Source: Nyssa sinensis
Lineage: Eukaryota; Streptophyta; Magnoliopsida; Cornales; Nyssaceae
DNA length: 64,000 nt
Direction: 5' to 3'
Assembly: GCA_008638375.1 (NCBI GenBank)
Contig: CM018032.1
Location: 51,792,501-51,856,500, forward strand
A program made the position numbers and the translations under genes. The notes below the pieces were generated by a model, which had not been told where the DNA came from, made no database searches, and saw only the letters and a program-made list of their open reading frames with translations. Positions 23,089-34,763 of the stretch are shown piece after piece. Position 1 is the first letter of the stretch; each line of letters opens with the position of its first letter.

Positions 23089-24990
23089 TTAAGCCTTATC
23101 AGAAGGGCCAGGGTCCTCTACCGAAAGAAGATCGGTAGCCATGGCCTCTTTACTCGGGGTAGCATCAGATGAAGCGGTTCCAGGAGCAACAATTGACGAC
23201 ACGTCAAAATCTGGAAACTTAGCAAGAAATCTAGATCGGAAGCTTTCAAAGCCGAACCGGATCAGTTAGTCACCCATCTTATCAACTTCCTCTCTCATTT
23301 CCATCTCAGTCTCAGTCTTGGCATGATCAACTACCTCCTGAAGCCTCTGATCGAAGGAGCTTCGAAGGTCAAGCAACTCCTTCCGAAGCCCTTCAGCCTA
23401 CCGAGCATAAAGGTCCCTTTCTGACTCCACAACGGCAAGGTTATTGCCAGCCTCCTTCAGACTCTCCTCGGCAGCATGAGCCTTGGACTGAGCCGTTCCA
23501 AGCTCCAACCTCACTTCTTCCAACTCGGCCTTTAGTTTTTCAGCCTCCTTAAAGCTCAGAGGAGTCACCATCAGAGCAGCCAAACTATGCATACTCTGCA
23601 CAACACAAAGCAAACAGGTTAAGCCAAACGCAGGAACAAACAAAAAAGGACAAGAAGAGGCTTCAAAAGTTACCTTCATTTAGAGATTCATCATCTCGTT
23701 CATCAATTTCGCAGGGTTATCCCCCCTATACCGATGAGGGCCCTTAGACCAGATTTGGTCAAAGGAATTCTTGGCAATCCGATAGTCCGGCTCATCAAAT
23801 GGTTTAGAGGGAGCAGCAGACGCCTTCCCCTTCCCAGCTCGTTTGCTCGGAACGGAAGGGGCAGGGGGAACTGCCGAGACCGGAACAGCAGGTTCGGCTT
23901 CCTTCTCAGCCTCGGCTGGAGGTGGGTCGAGAGAGCCAGAAATCAACCTCCTCCTTTTTACTTGAAGAGGAGGCTCGGGCTCAAGTTGGGAGGAAGCCTC
24001 CCCCGCCACTTGTGCCTCCATCTCTGACCACCTCGATGTCAGCCTTTTCCTGAGCGCATCAATACGAGCGGCCATCAGATTTTCCGAAGTGACAATGACG
24101 GTGTGAGCTCGGTTGGAGGTCGAAAGAAGCTCGAGATACTAATCTTGGAGCTCGTTAGTAAACTCAAACCTCCTCCAAGCACTCTTGACTGCACATAAAC
24201 AATAAATAGCATTTCAGTTCATCAGCTCGGAAGGCATAACAAAGCTAAAACAACCTAAGGAAATAAGCCTCACCCTTATGACCCATGGTACGAGGGAATG
24301 TCGAGACATGATCTTGGAAGTCTTCACGCTCCCATCCTCCTCCAATAAAGAAGTACCACTTCTTCCATATTTTATTAGAAGTGGGTACAGAGGACAGAGG
24401 TCGGAACCCCTTCTCAAAAGACATGTAAAAAAGGCCCTCTGCCTTCATATACTTCAGATCCATATTACTACGGATACATTTACACTATTTTGGTGCCCTA
24501 ACACTCTAAACCCTAAAAGGTGCCGCCAACTATTGAGGTTAAGGTCGGTAGGACAGAGCTCAAACCAACAGAAGAACTGCCTAACCAAATCAGGCAATGG
24601 AAGCCTTAAACCCATCTCAAACCAGGCAAGATAAACACAGATCTCCCCAACTTCAACATTATGGGGACGATCCATTAGGCCCGGTACCCTACAGGTAACA
24701 TTTGGGGGAAAATTGTACTTCACCCTCCACTCGTCCAACAAGCTCTAGGTAACAACATTTTCGCCCTCTTCTCTATAGGAAGACCTGCTAGAGGTTTCCC
24801 CAGCCCTGTCTCGAGGCTCTATGAAGGCGTCAACTATCCTAGTCTCAGGACTGTGGGGAGGCCCAACAGACCTCTCCCCAACGTCTTCAGCAGTAAAACC
24901 ACCTACATTCTCTACATAAGACGACATAGCCATCTCCAAGGGATTTCCTACGCCCTCACTAGCGTTAGAAGATTCAGAAGAAGTAGACAT
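23089..24990 (-). pseudogene. Antisense gene 1 of the 14.6-kb element: three exons, gypsy-associated protein with coiled coil
   Basis: Exons by splice signals and comparison with 56691-58607: 24990-24274, 24188-23674 and 23595-23089. Introns start GTGAGG and GTAACT and end TGTGCAG and TGTGCAG. Exon 2 (515 bp) and exon 3 (507 bp) are the same lengths as in the other copy. Exon 1 is 16 bp shorter, with 12-bp and 4-bp gaps, the latter a frameshift. Exon 1 has FEMGLRLPLPDLVRQF and LNSWRHLLGF, resembling the plant 'putative gypsy type transposon' domain (Pfam Transposase_28). Exon 2 is basic and Pro/Ala-rich; exon 3 is a coiled coil. Stops: a TAG near 24747 (exon 1), a TAG in exon 2 shared with the other copy, and a TAA near the end of exon 2. 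Confidence 0.78.
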
Positions 24991-25165
24991 TACTCTCAAA
25001 ATTAAAAGAGGAAGAAGCAAAAGAAGAGAAAGATCGGTCGAACCTGTTCTAGACCAGAGCCTCAGACAACCAGTATTCTTCAAAGTCGCACAAACCAACA
25101 ATGGCGGAAAAATCTTCTGGCACAGTGAAAATGACGAAAAAAAGGTCATTTCAAATCTCTCTCTG

Positions 25166-25173
25166 TATTTATA
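25166..25173 (-). promoter_or_regulatory. TATA box of antisense gene 1
   Basis: TATAAATA on the minus strand, about 176 bases upstream of the ATG. The same box is at 56515-56522 in the right-hand copy, 169 bases upstream of its ATG. Confidence 0.6.
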
Positions 25174-25401
25174 AGCACAGTATCAGAAGGGACCCACCAA
25201 GCCAAACCGCCATGACGGTTCGGTACAATGATGGCTTTGAGAAACCCAACCATCGGTTCAGTACAATGATGGCCTTGAAAAAACCAAACCTTCGACTGCG
25301 CAATAAATGACGCACCAACAGTCGCCTCGAAAAGCGAACAGACAGGACGGATGACTCTCCGAAAAGGCCTAGCCCTAGTTGCTTGTTAACATCGAACTAG
25401 G

Positions 25402-25418
25402 ACTTAGGGGGGAGTAAC
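25402..25418 (+). promoter_or_regulatory. Polypurine tract before the second LTR
   Basis: ACTTAGGGGGGAGTAAC ends where the LTR begins. The right-hand element has the same tract with a longer G run (reverse complement of 56262-56285). Confidence 0.8.
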
Positions 25419-26019
25419 TGATATACCACAAAAGAGCAAGACCAATCATCACTCGACACGTATGTCTATAGTCCAGCTCACGCTCAGCTAGCTCAGCTCA
25501 CGCTCAGCCAATGGCTAGCGCTCGGCCATTCAAGACAGACTGAAAGATCGGAAGAGGCTGAGCACATCCTCTAGACCATATACATATCCAGATAAAGGTT
25601 ACAGAGTTAATCACAAGACTCTAGAGCAACACTCCAAAGCTCATCACCGCCTTAGCGGCTGCCGAGCAGGGAATAAGGAAACAGTCTTCAACAAGGAAAC
25701 TGTTACACATGTTTATCTCTATCTATGGTGCATTGTCCAACAAGGAATCTACTATCTCCGATGATCGAATCCCTACTTTCATGGCTCCAAATCCTAATCA
25801 ACTTAGGAAAGCCACAGCCTATAAATTAAACCCTAAAAGTACGCTTTATTTTCATGCTCATTCTTTGGCTTTCAATACAGTCTTTTCAATTCAGTTTACT
25901 TACTTAAGCATCGGAGCGGCTACCGCCGGAGCCAATCCGGTGGCCCTCTGATCCCCCTTTTTGAGTGTTCTACAGGTCGCGGAGCCCAAATTTCTTGCGA
26001 GCCGAAAAGTGCAGCATCA
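25419..26019 (+). repeat. Second LTR of the Tat-type element, shared with a truncated second unit
   Basis: TGATATACCAC...GTGCAGCATCA, 601 bp, about 95 percent like 14568-15168 by eye. It is preceded by a polypurine tract (so it is a 3' LTR) and followed by a primer binding site and gag (so it also serves as a 5' LTR). Confidence 0.9.
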
Positions 26020-26800
26020 GTTTGGCGCCGTCTGTGGGAACAACTAATCTCCAAGTGCTCTATTCACAAACTTACTTTCTTCCTCACCGGAGAACCATGG
26101 CCCCCAATCTCCGACCAAGGCAGAACGCTCAAAATCCACAAAGCTCTCAACGTCAGCTGCCTGTTCCACGAGCAAGAGGGCCGACGGTTGATCCCATGCA
26201 ACAAGAGATTGAATCAATCAAACGACACAACGAACTGGTACAGGAACAACTACTTGCCATATCTAGAACTCTGGCAATGCTTACACAAAATCATGGGACA
26301 AGTCCTCGAAACCCGTTGGTCAATATTGCTGCCGGAACACAACCCCCTACTATCACTAAGAATGAAGAGCCCTATGAGGAGGCTCTAAATAACCGGCCTG
26401 GGCACCCTCAGGGTGTTGCTCACGTCGGTAGATATCCACAGCCATCAACAGCCCCAGGCTGGGGAACACCAGCCTTCGTCCCTGACGTCCATTACTGAAG
26501 CACTACTAGAGCCCTAACTCCAAGAGCTTTGGGAGCACATCCGACACCACAAGAGCCTCAGCCCTAAGCAGTACCAATCCCACCAGCTCGGAACCCGCCT
26601 CCGTCTGTGGGACATGCTCAGCCCGGCTACCCTGAAACCGAGGCTATAAGGCAAGGTTCACAAGAAGTTCGGCTTAGAGACCCACGAAGGGTCGAAGAAA
26701 TTGTAGAATCTATGGACCGAACAGTAGCTTTGAGAGGTGCCTAGAACCCTTTAGAGCAGGATAAGTTGGTCAGGCTGCTCGGAAGACTTGCCACCCTAAT
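26020..26800 (+). pseudogene. Second primer site and truncated gag after the second LTR
   Basis: GTTTGGCGCCGTCTGTGGGA at 26020, then gag from ATG 26098 (MAPNLRPRQNAQNP), near-identical to the gag at 15246. A TGA at 26496-26498, further stops near 26567 and 26742, and small changes break it. Similarity stops after GGAAGACTTGCCACCCT near 26800, where a TA microsatellite tract begins (26822). The rest of this second unit is absent. Confidence 0.85.
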
Positions 26801-26818
26801 CTCATACCCAATCTCTTC

Positions 26819-26863
<45 letters not shown>

Positions 26864-27316
26864 TAGGTTTTTTCAAAATTTATGATAATTATATCAATTT
26901 TTATTAAGATTTTTAAAATTATATAAATTTTTCTTTTTTTTTTTGACAAAGACACCAATTTTTCTTTCAGTTTAAATTTTTTTTTACAAATAATAAAATT
27001 GTTTATTTCATGTTTTTTTTTGCATTTTTTTTTAATTTTGACCATTTTTTCAATTCTTTTAAAGATTTTTTTTTCATTTTATATAAATTAAATTTTAAAT
27101 AAATAATTTATATTTTTTTAGTCAAAGTAGAATTTAAATTATATTTTATTTGAAAATAAAAAAAAAAGTAGTTAGAAAAAATTTAAAATATATATATATA
27201 TATAAAAAAAGCATAGAAAAGGCAATATTGTCATTTTAAAAAAAATTGGACTAGCTGAGAAGTCAGTGTAATTGTCAGAAATCTTAGGAAAGATAAATGT
27301 AATTTACCGAAAAGGT

Positions 27317-27357
<41 letters not shown>

Positions 27358-27654
27358 AGAGTGCAACACGAAAATTTTTTAGGGGAGACAAAAAAAAAAT
27401 GTTGAGTTGGGCTAAAATTTTAGAGTAGATCAAAATTTTAATGTAAGAAATGATAGAATTAAAATAAAAATTTTGGATTGGGTTGAAATTTTGAGATAAA
27501 AAATAAGAAATAATGAATAAATATTAGATTGAGTCAAAATTTTAGAATAGGCTGAATTAAAAAAGACTAAAATTTTACGTATAGAATTTTATTTGTCAGA
27601 TTTTGAAGAGTTACAGCCCATCCTAACTTACCCTTACCTTTGTCCTTGTATACT

Positions 27655-27711
<57 letters not shown>

Positions 27712-29247
27712 TGATTGAGAGCATAGGTACAGATCTGTTGTCACCAATTGCAAGGAAAAATTTTCAATAATAAGATAACATGAAAAAAGTTGATAATAGT
27801 GCAAATTAATTTTAAATAAATAACATAAATAATATCATCATGATATTTTAATTTAAAATATATCTTACGTTACCAAAATTTTATTTACATTATTACTGAA
27901 ATTTTTAGTATTACCTTGCCACTCACCTTTTTTTCAACCACAATTATTGACAATCGACACCAATGACTTGGATTGTGATGGTAGTGATAACTTCAGAGTT
28001 GTCGGTGTCGTCTCTTCATTGACTCCCCTCTATGTGCTGCCTTCTTTACGTGTAAACTGGTGCAAAGGCGTTTTTTTTTTTAAGTGATGAAGATATTTTA
28101 TTAAGAGAAGAATAGAATCTTTAAGTAGAATCATATTATAATCTTATAATTTCATCACAACACTAAGCTAATGCTAATTAATGTGATTTTTAATTTAATG
28201 ACCATCTTCCAGATATTAACCAATGAGAATGGTGATTATATTAACATTTGATCTCTACATAATAATCAAGGGCGGGACTATAAGTTTGCTAAGTCGGATT
28301 CTAGCTCAATTCATATTTTAAAAAATATTTTTTATACATATAAAATTTGATATTTTTCAAATTAACTTATTCAAAAATTTTAGTCAAATTTAATTTTTGT
28401 CTCTTATTTTTCTCATTCGTCACTTAAAATTTTAGTCCACATTCAAATTTGACATATCATTTCTTTCATTTTCATTCCAAAATTTTTACTAAAATTCTCT
28501 CTATCCCCTAAATTTTTACCTGGTCCCACCCTTGTACATAATTGACATTTAAAGTTCCTAATTGGCGTCATTTAAGGCAGAATTAGAGATGCAAAAGTAG
28601 GTAAATGCGTGCCTTAATTAGGCAGACTAAAATTAATTAGGTGAAATTCACGTGACATTATTTCATCTCCTAATGTGTCCTCAAAACACAACCTACCAGA
28701 CTTATGGTCCAAATAATTCATTCGTGAACTATGATAGTCACCTAAATTATTGAATTGTGCTACCAATAACACATTAGTACATCAACATCACATTACATCA
28801 AATCATATTATCTTATACGCATTTAAGATACTGTTGAAAAAAATTGAAACTTTTTATACTCTACACGGCTAGCTTAAGACAATTTGAGCTTTAATGTGAG
28901 AACTAGACCTTTTTTTTTAAATATTAATGTATATTTTTTTATTAAATCTTAATATCATAAATTCTAATAAATAATATATATATATATATATATATTCTTA
29001 ATTCTTTGTTTTAGATATATATATATATATGTGTGTATATATATAATAATATAAAGTTGTAATAATATTCCAATAAAAAAATATATATGATGAATGAAAC
29101 TCTAATAATAAATTTCTTTCTTAATCGAAAAATTCAACTTTTTTTCCTATAATTTTTATGAGACCTTGTTTGTAAAGTTAAATTTTTAATTTAGGTTATA
29201 TTATAAATACATAAAATTTAGGGTTTTATTTTTTATAAATAAGATTT
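26801..29247. other. AT-rich intergenic DNA with TA and CA microsatellites
   Basis: No supported gene on either strand. TA runs lie at 26822-26860, 27319-27351 and 28976-28995. A (CA)n(TA)n run is at 27655-27709. 26863-27310 is an AT-rich block that resembles 51250-51860 (shared TTTTGTCA...TTTAAAAAAA and TGTAATTTTCAG-type words), probably an old dispersed repeat. Confidence 0.6.
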
Positions 29248-31953
29248 TGTAGAGATCTGAAAAATGAGAAAAAAAATTTCGTTTTTGCCGGTAGGGCATT
29301 ATTCTTGCATGGTTTTGCCAGTAGGGTGTTTTCATGCATTATTTCACCGTAAGTCATGTTTAGAAGCATATTTGGAGTGTGTCATAGAGGAGAAATATGC
29401 TTAGAATGTTATAATGCACCTACTGTATGAATTTTAGCCAAAACGGAAATAGTTTTCGAAATTGGACCAAAAGGGCATCCAGGTAGCCCGGGAGGAATCG
29501 GCCAAACTCGGCCACGGGCGAAAATTTAAATTTTTGAAAATTTTCATTTTAAATAATTTTTTGAACATTGGTTAAAATAAAATGTCAAATTGAGACGTTT
29601 CGGGACGAGTTGTAGAGTAACGGAGTTCCCAGGCTCATTAAAGGCAAAATGGTCATTTTACCCCTTGCCCCTTTGCTCTTTCACTATAAATACAACACTT
29701 AGAGATAATTTTATACAGATTTCATTCTGTAATTACAGAAACTCATGTTCATAGAGAGAGAGAGAGAGAGAGAGAGAAGCCCTACTTCTTCAAGCTTCAA
29801 GCTTCCGAAACACACTTTTCGAGTGAGATTTTCTCCGAGGTTCTTTCTGAGAAGTTGTTCCTCTCATCGAGACCTATATTTTCAATTAACAGTTTAGCCA
29901 TCCAGCGATCACAGCCTCTGCAGTTTGAGAAAAACTGATCTAGGGAGTTTACTTGAGGTTAGGAAACCACCTAGAAGATAGTTCCTTTGAAAAGCCTAGA
30001 GTTGGTAGTATAGGGATATATGTGCTCTTGGTGTTATTTGATGAATTGTTGCCATGATTAAGGTGTGTTCTATTGATAGGATTGTACTGTTACATTTTTG
30101 GCCTATATGCATGTTGACACACCTTGTGGTTTGGACCATGTGATGAATTAGTGCCTTGGTGCTTTATGAAAATTTTATGTTATTTGTGAATTAGTAGAAT
30201 TGTGAAATGGTGGGTTGAATATGTGTTGATATGTATAGTTATGCCATATATTATGTGAATGATGTTTTGGAGTTTTAAAGTTATGAATTATGTGGGATAA
30301 AATGCATAACTTGAAACGGGACACCATGTGTTTGATAAATTGTCACATTGAGATTGCATGATGAGATCATGGCATTTTGGCATCATGTGGTTCCTTGAAA
30401 ACATGGTGTGGGTTGAGCACGTGGTGCTATGCATTATGAGGGTGTAGATCCTGTGGTGAAAAACCCAAAATTGGCCATTGCATTGGTGCCCAGAATCCAA
30501 TGGATGTGTTCCGTGAACGAGTATTGGTACTTAGTTCCATCGGATGTGTTCCGAAAACGAGACATGGGTGTGGCATAGCGTGGCATGGGTGTGTCACGCA
30601 TATTTGCATAACATCGCGTAAATGAATTCACGGATGTGGTATAGAGTCTATATGAATGTGTTACGAATCTTGTTTATGCATTGTATGGATAAATTGGATG
30701 GCACGTAGATTAAAATTGTACATGTAGATATAAATGTACACTTGCACATGCCACACCCTTAAACTTGTTCCTAGTCTTAACATTATGTTATACCAGCTGT
30801 TGAGCTGACCCATTCGTGGGATATCATTTTTTAGATGAGGCCCTGGGCACTTGAGACTTGTTTAAGTCTTGAAGGATGGGAAGAAATGGATTATTGAAGA
30901 TTTGGCCCTTGGGGCATGTTTTTGAATGTATGGGCATAAGCCCAATTTATTGTATTTAGACTTGACCAATTTGTGGACAATTGGCCTTGGGCCATTTTGA
31001 AATGTATGGGTTAAGACCTAACTGAATGTATGATGTTTTTGGCTTAATGTGTACTAAATGGATATGTTGAAAATAGTAGATGCATGTTTAAATTTGATGA
31101 ACTTGTGGCCACCGAGTGAGGGTGGGTTGTTTGTGGATTTATACATTTGGATGTTGTGAAAATTAGGTGGGAAAATACTTGGAAAAACAAAGGAGTTTAT
31201 GTCCAAATTTTTGGAAAAATAAGGCATTAGATAAGTGTGTAAAACACCTTTGAAATGGATGAGAAAAATGCTTAGAATGATGGCTTAGAAACTAGGGAAA
31301 AGTGGACTGAAAATGGGTGAAAAGTGGCTTGAAAAACTTGGAAAAAAATTTAGAAATAAAAAGAATTAGGTTGCAGCCATGAACAGTAAACCGAAAAAAA
31401 AAATCAAATTTTAGCTTGTAGTAACTGCCCCAAGAACAGGCCTGAACTGCCCCAGCCGCGCATGCGCCAGCCCCTGCGCCCTGTGCCTGTGCCCCAGCAG
31501 CCGCGCCCGCGCCCGCGCGTCTCCACACCGCACGTGTGCTGCCTGCCTGCTGCCCCCCTCGCGCACCCTGCTGCGTGCCCACTGCTTGGCCACTGCCTTG
31601 CGCTGCTGTATGGCCTTGCTGCCTAGCCACTTGACACTACCCTTTTGGCCACCTTTTTGAGTCATTTTTGGGATACCTTTTAAGCTATTTTGGGGACATT
31701 TTAAGACTGTTTTAGGAGATATTTTTGAATATAACTTAAACCAATTTGAACATTTATTGGGAGAGAGACTTGACAACATTTAGGGGCCCATTTTGAGTTA
31801 AATTAAATGACAGGTCTTCATTTAAATTTTTAGGGAGAACTTGAGGAAATGATGAGGGACATTTCAATTAAGTTTCCTTAATTATCATTTATTGGTTTCT
31901 TTTAAATTTTCGTTAACTCGTGCCTCAGGTTCGCGAAAATCCGGGGTGTGACA
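29248..31953 (+). mobile_element. Complete solo LTR, 2.7 kb
   Basis: Starts TGTAGAGATCTGAAAAATG and ends ATCCGGGGTGTGACA. The 5-bp direct repeat GATTT lies at 29243-29247 and 31954-31958. There is no internal coding region, primer site or polypurine tract, so this is one LTR left by recombination between the two LTRs of an element. A TATAAATA box is at 29685-29692 and a GA repeat at 29753-29777. A very GC-rich stretch of about 130 bp (31440-31570, many GCGC and CTGCC words) gives an open frame, which I do not consider a gene. It resembles 4131-5391 and 42028-45109. Confidence 0.9.
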
Positions 31954-33204
31954 GATTTAAAGTAATTATTTTGGGTACTTAAAACTAGAGCCGACCCTGC
32001 TAGAGGGTCATCGTATGTGTAATATTTGACACTAATGATTTTAATTAAACAACTTTTTTTCTTTCTTTCTTTTTGTTTAACAATAAACCTTTGACTTTAT
32101 ATTTTTTCATTTTGTATTGCAACTATTTGGTAGCCTCTTAACTTAGCTTCCTCATGTCTTAAAATATTGCAAAATGTTAAAATTTTTAAGTCTGAATTAT
32201 ATAAAGTGATTATGAAATTTTAATTTTATCCTATAATAAAAGAAATGGTTTAAATTGCATTACATTGGGTTTTTTTGTCGTCCAAATAAAAAAATTGATA
32301 GGACTTAGACGTAAAAACCACCAAGCGGATGTCCTAAACATGTGGAAATATAACATATAACACAACATGTGAAATAATTTTTTTTTGAAGCTATTCGAGC
32401 TCCTTCTGCATAAATCATTGGTAGCTAAAATTTAAAGAATGACCTGACTGTCATGAAAGATGAGGATTTAGTGTGATGCACGTAAGTTAATCTAGAATGC
32501 CCCCTCATCGATCCAAAAAAACCAACATATAAGCTTTACGACATAAGATAAAGTTTAAGGCTCGAGACTCAATAGCTTAGACTTAGGGCTACTTTGGGAG
32601 GGTGGTTGTCTCAACCAAATCAAGATTTTGGTATATGAAAAAGGTGTTAACTAGTTTTTGAAATATTTGACTAATTGCTTCAGCACAAAATTTCGATTGC
32701 AAAACCATCATTTGTAAAAGTTAAAAAACTATTTCTCAAATTAAGTTTGATTTTTTATAACTTTTATCCCTATATTGACCACTTACACATTACTCATTAT
32801 ATACAAAATAAAAGATAAAAGAAACCAATTCGTAGTTAGAATTACTTTTATATAATTTTATCAAATACTCAAATGATAAATTGATTATATTCTTCAGAAT
32901 TCATTTTTTAATAATCATTTCTTAAAAGTCTGAAACTTTTTTAAACGAGCTCTTCCGCTTGGGTATAAGATATAAGTTTTAAGGCATAGAACTAAGGGTA
33001 TTAGAGTTATTTTTTTTTTATATAACAATGAGTAAGAGGAGAATCAAATTCACGTCAAATACATGGGAATGTGCACTCACACCACTCGACAGTGGTGGTC
33101 CCAAAGAAGTTAGGGGGCAATGACCCTCCTAAAATTTTAAACATTTGACTTTTTTCTATATTTTTTTATACTTTTTTTTTTAAATTGTGGAATTGCTCCC
33201 TTCC

Positions 33205-33241
<37 letters not shown>

Positions 33242-33348
33242 CTTTTGCAAAATACCTTAAATTTTATTTTTTATATTTTTACTTCCTAAACTTAAGCTCT
33301 AGACTAGATTCCCTATTGATAGACATGAGTCATTAGTACGTACCATCT

Positions 33349-33384
<36 letters not shown>

Positions 33385-33480
33385 GTTAAAGAGAGTGTTA
33401 CTGAGAAAATGCACTTTTGATGTCCTAACTAACCAAAGAAGTGTCCTAACTCCAAAGAAGGTATCAAATTAAATTGAAAT
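31954..33480. other. Intergenic DNA upstream of the F3H pseudogene
   Basis: AT-rich, with TA microsatellites at about 33210-33238 and 33353-33380. No coding frame or recognised repeat seen on either strand. Confidence 0.6.
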
Positions 33481-33720
33481 AACCTTGCTACGTTGCATGT
33501 ATGAGATTCTAGAAGCTAGATCCACGTGGAGGTAGTTTTCACCACTTACAAGAGGTAGGTAGAACTGCAGAGGCATTGAGCTGCCACGTCAATACCAAGC
33601 CTGCGGCGCATTACATAACCCACCCACATAATAGCCCCAACAAACTATCACGCACATTCCAACCTACACTATCCACTTCACCATTAAAAAGAGGTCACAA
33701 CACTAACTGTATAACCAAAA
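33481..33720 (+). promoter_or_regulatory. Promoter of the F3H pseudogene with MYB-, bZIP- and G-box-like sites
   Basis: Seen: CACGTG at 33523-33528, GGTAGGT at 33554-33560 (reverse complement ACCTACC, an R2R3-MYB type site), CACGTC at 33585-33590 (an ACGT element) and CCAACCTAC at 33659-33667. Pairs of MYB and ACGT sites close to the gene are known from light- and MYB-controlled flavonoid gene promoters. The sites here are short, so function is an inference. The start codon follows at 33721. Confidence 0.5.
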
Positions 33721-33872
33721 ATGGCGCCTTCGACTCTTATGGCTCTGGCGGAGGAGAAGGAACTACAGTAGAGCTTCGTCCGCGACGAGGACGAGTGTCC
33801 CAAAATGGCCTACAACCAATTCAGCGATGAAATCCCAGTGATCTCTCTCAAAGGAATTGACGACATTAATGG
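33721..33872 (+). pseudogene. F3H: F3H exon 1, part before the retrotransposon
   Basis: Begins at ATG 33721. TAG at 33769-33771 is the 17th codon, close after EEKELQ. The reading continues as [20 protein letters not shown] and [14 protein letters not shown]. The last five bases (33868-33872, AATGG) are the target duplication of the inserted element. Confidence 0.9.
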
Positions 33873-34425
33873 TGATGTAGAACAGGTTGTGGAAGAATTC
33901 AATTCCTAGTACAAAATTGCATGCGACGTCAGAATGGTCAGAATGGCGTGAAATTCGGTGGGTGTCTTGGAAACGATGTGCTGATCAATACTCATCGCTT
34001 CGCCATGACATATGCCGCTTTTCGGGCAAATTTCTTCGCTTTGGCATTCAAAAGCGCGGTTTTGCTATTTATGGTAATAATGTGTTGTTTGAGTTCGGGG
34101 AGTTACAATTTTCGTTTGAAGTTGTCCTTTTGGCAAATTACTGCTTAAGTTTAGGATTTTTGATTTATACTTTTAATTAGAGTTTTTCATATTTTTCTTT
34201 ATTTTAATTATTGCTTTCCTAGTCCTAGTCGAATTAGGGTTTGCTGCCTATATAAAGGCTGTTCTTTTCATTGTAAGGTTAACTTTTATTCAATAAACAT
34301 ATTTTCTTTTTGAGATCTTATTCTCTATGCTCATAGATTCGAGTGTGTTATCTTTGTTCGTGGATTCGGACGATTTTCTAAGAAACAGGCGGTGTCCTAT
34401 TTCTTCACAAGCTTCCGCTATGTCA
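33873..34425 (+). repeat. 5' LTR of the gypsy element in F3H
   Basis: TGATGTAGAACAGG...TATGTCA, with CTATATAAAGG as TATA box near 34250 and an AATAAA signal near 34291. Confidence 0.92.
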
Positions 34426-34427
34426 GT

Positions 34428-34441
34428 TGGTATCAGAGCAG
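34428..34441 (+). promoter_or_regulatory. Primer binding site, initiator methionine tRNA type
   Basis: TGGTATCAGAGCAG directly after the LTR plus GT; the TGGTATCAGAGC word is the usual complement of the plant initiator methionine tRNA 3' end. Confidence 0.9.
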
Positions 34442-34763
34442 GCTTAATCCTATTTAGATGGCGAACGCACGGAACGAAAGCAAAATCCTTGACGGCGGTG
34501 ACCGTGAGGGAGATATGGTTACGGGGGCTGAATTCAAAACTTTCTAGCGTGAGACCCAACAGGCACGACGTGAGACCCAGCAGGCGTAACGTGAGACCCA
34601 GCAAGCATTGTCGAAAATCCAAGCAGCTCTTGCTAGGTTAACGGCAGGGAATAATTAGCAGGGCGATGATCCTACGGGTCGTCAACCGTACTGAGAGAGG
34701 GCTAAAGTTGTGCGTGAATGCCATCCAGAGATTCCACGTAGGTAGCTAGCCTACGAGGATAAC

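Larger units (their letters stand above)
14568..26019 (+). mobile_element. Tat-type Ty3/gypsy retrotransposon with both LTRs and two antisense genes
   Basis: Order on plus: LTR (14568-15168), primer site, gag, protease, RT, two RNase H regions, integrase (to 20953), a 33-bp tandem repeat, two genes in antisense, polypurine tract (25402-25418), LTR (25419-26019). The two LTRs are both 601 bp and differ at roughly thirty positions by eye, mostly C/T and G/A changes. Many internal stops are Trp or Gln codons turned to stops, the pattern of methyl-cytosine decay. ATTAA precedes the first LTR, but the second LTR is followed by another primer site, not by a duplicate of ATTAA. Confidence 0.92.

Noticed and set aside
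31292..31779. ORFs with Gly/Ala/Arg-rich repeats
   Set aside because: A GC-rich low-complexity stretch inside the solo LTR at 29248-31953. No start context or relative.
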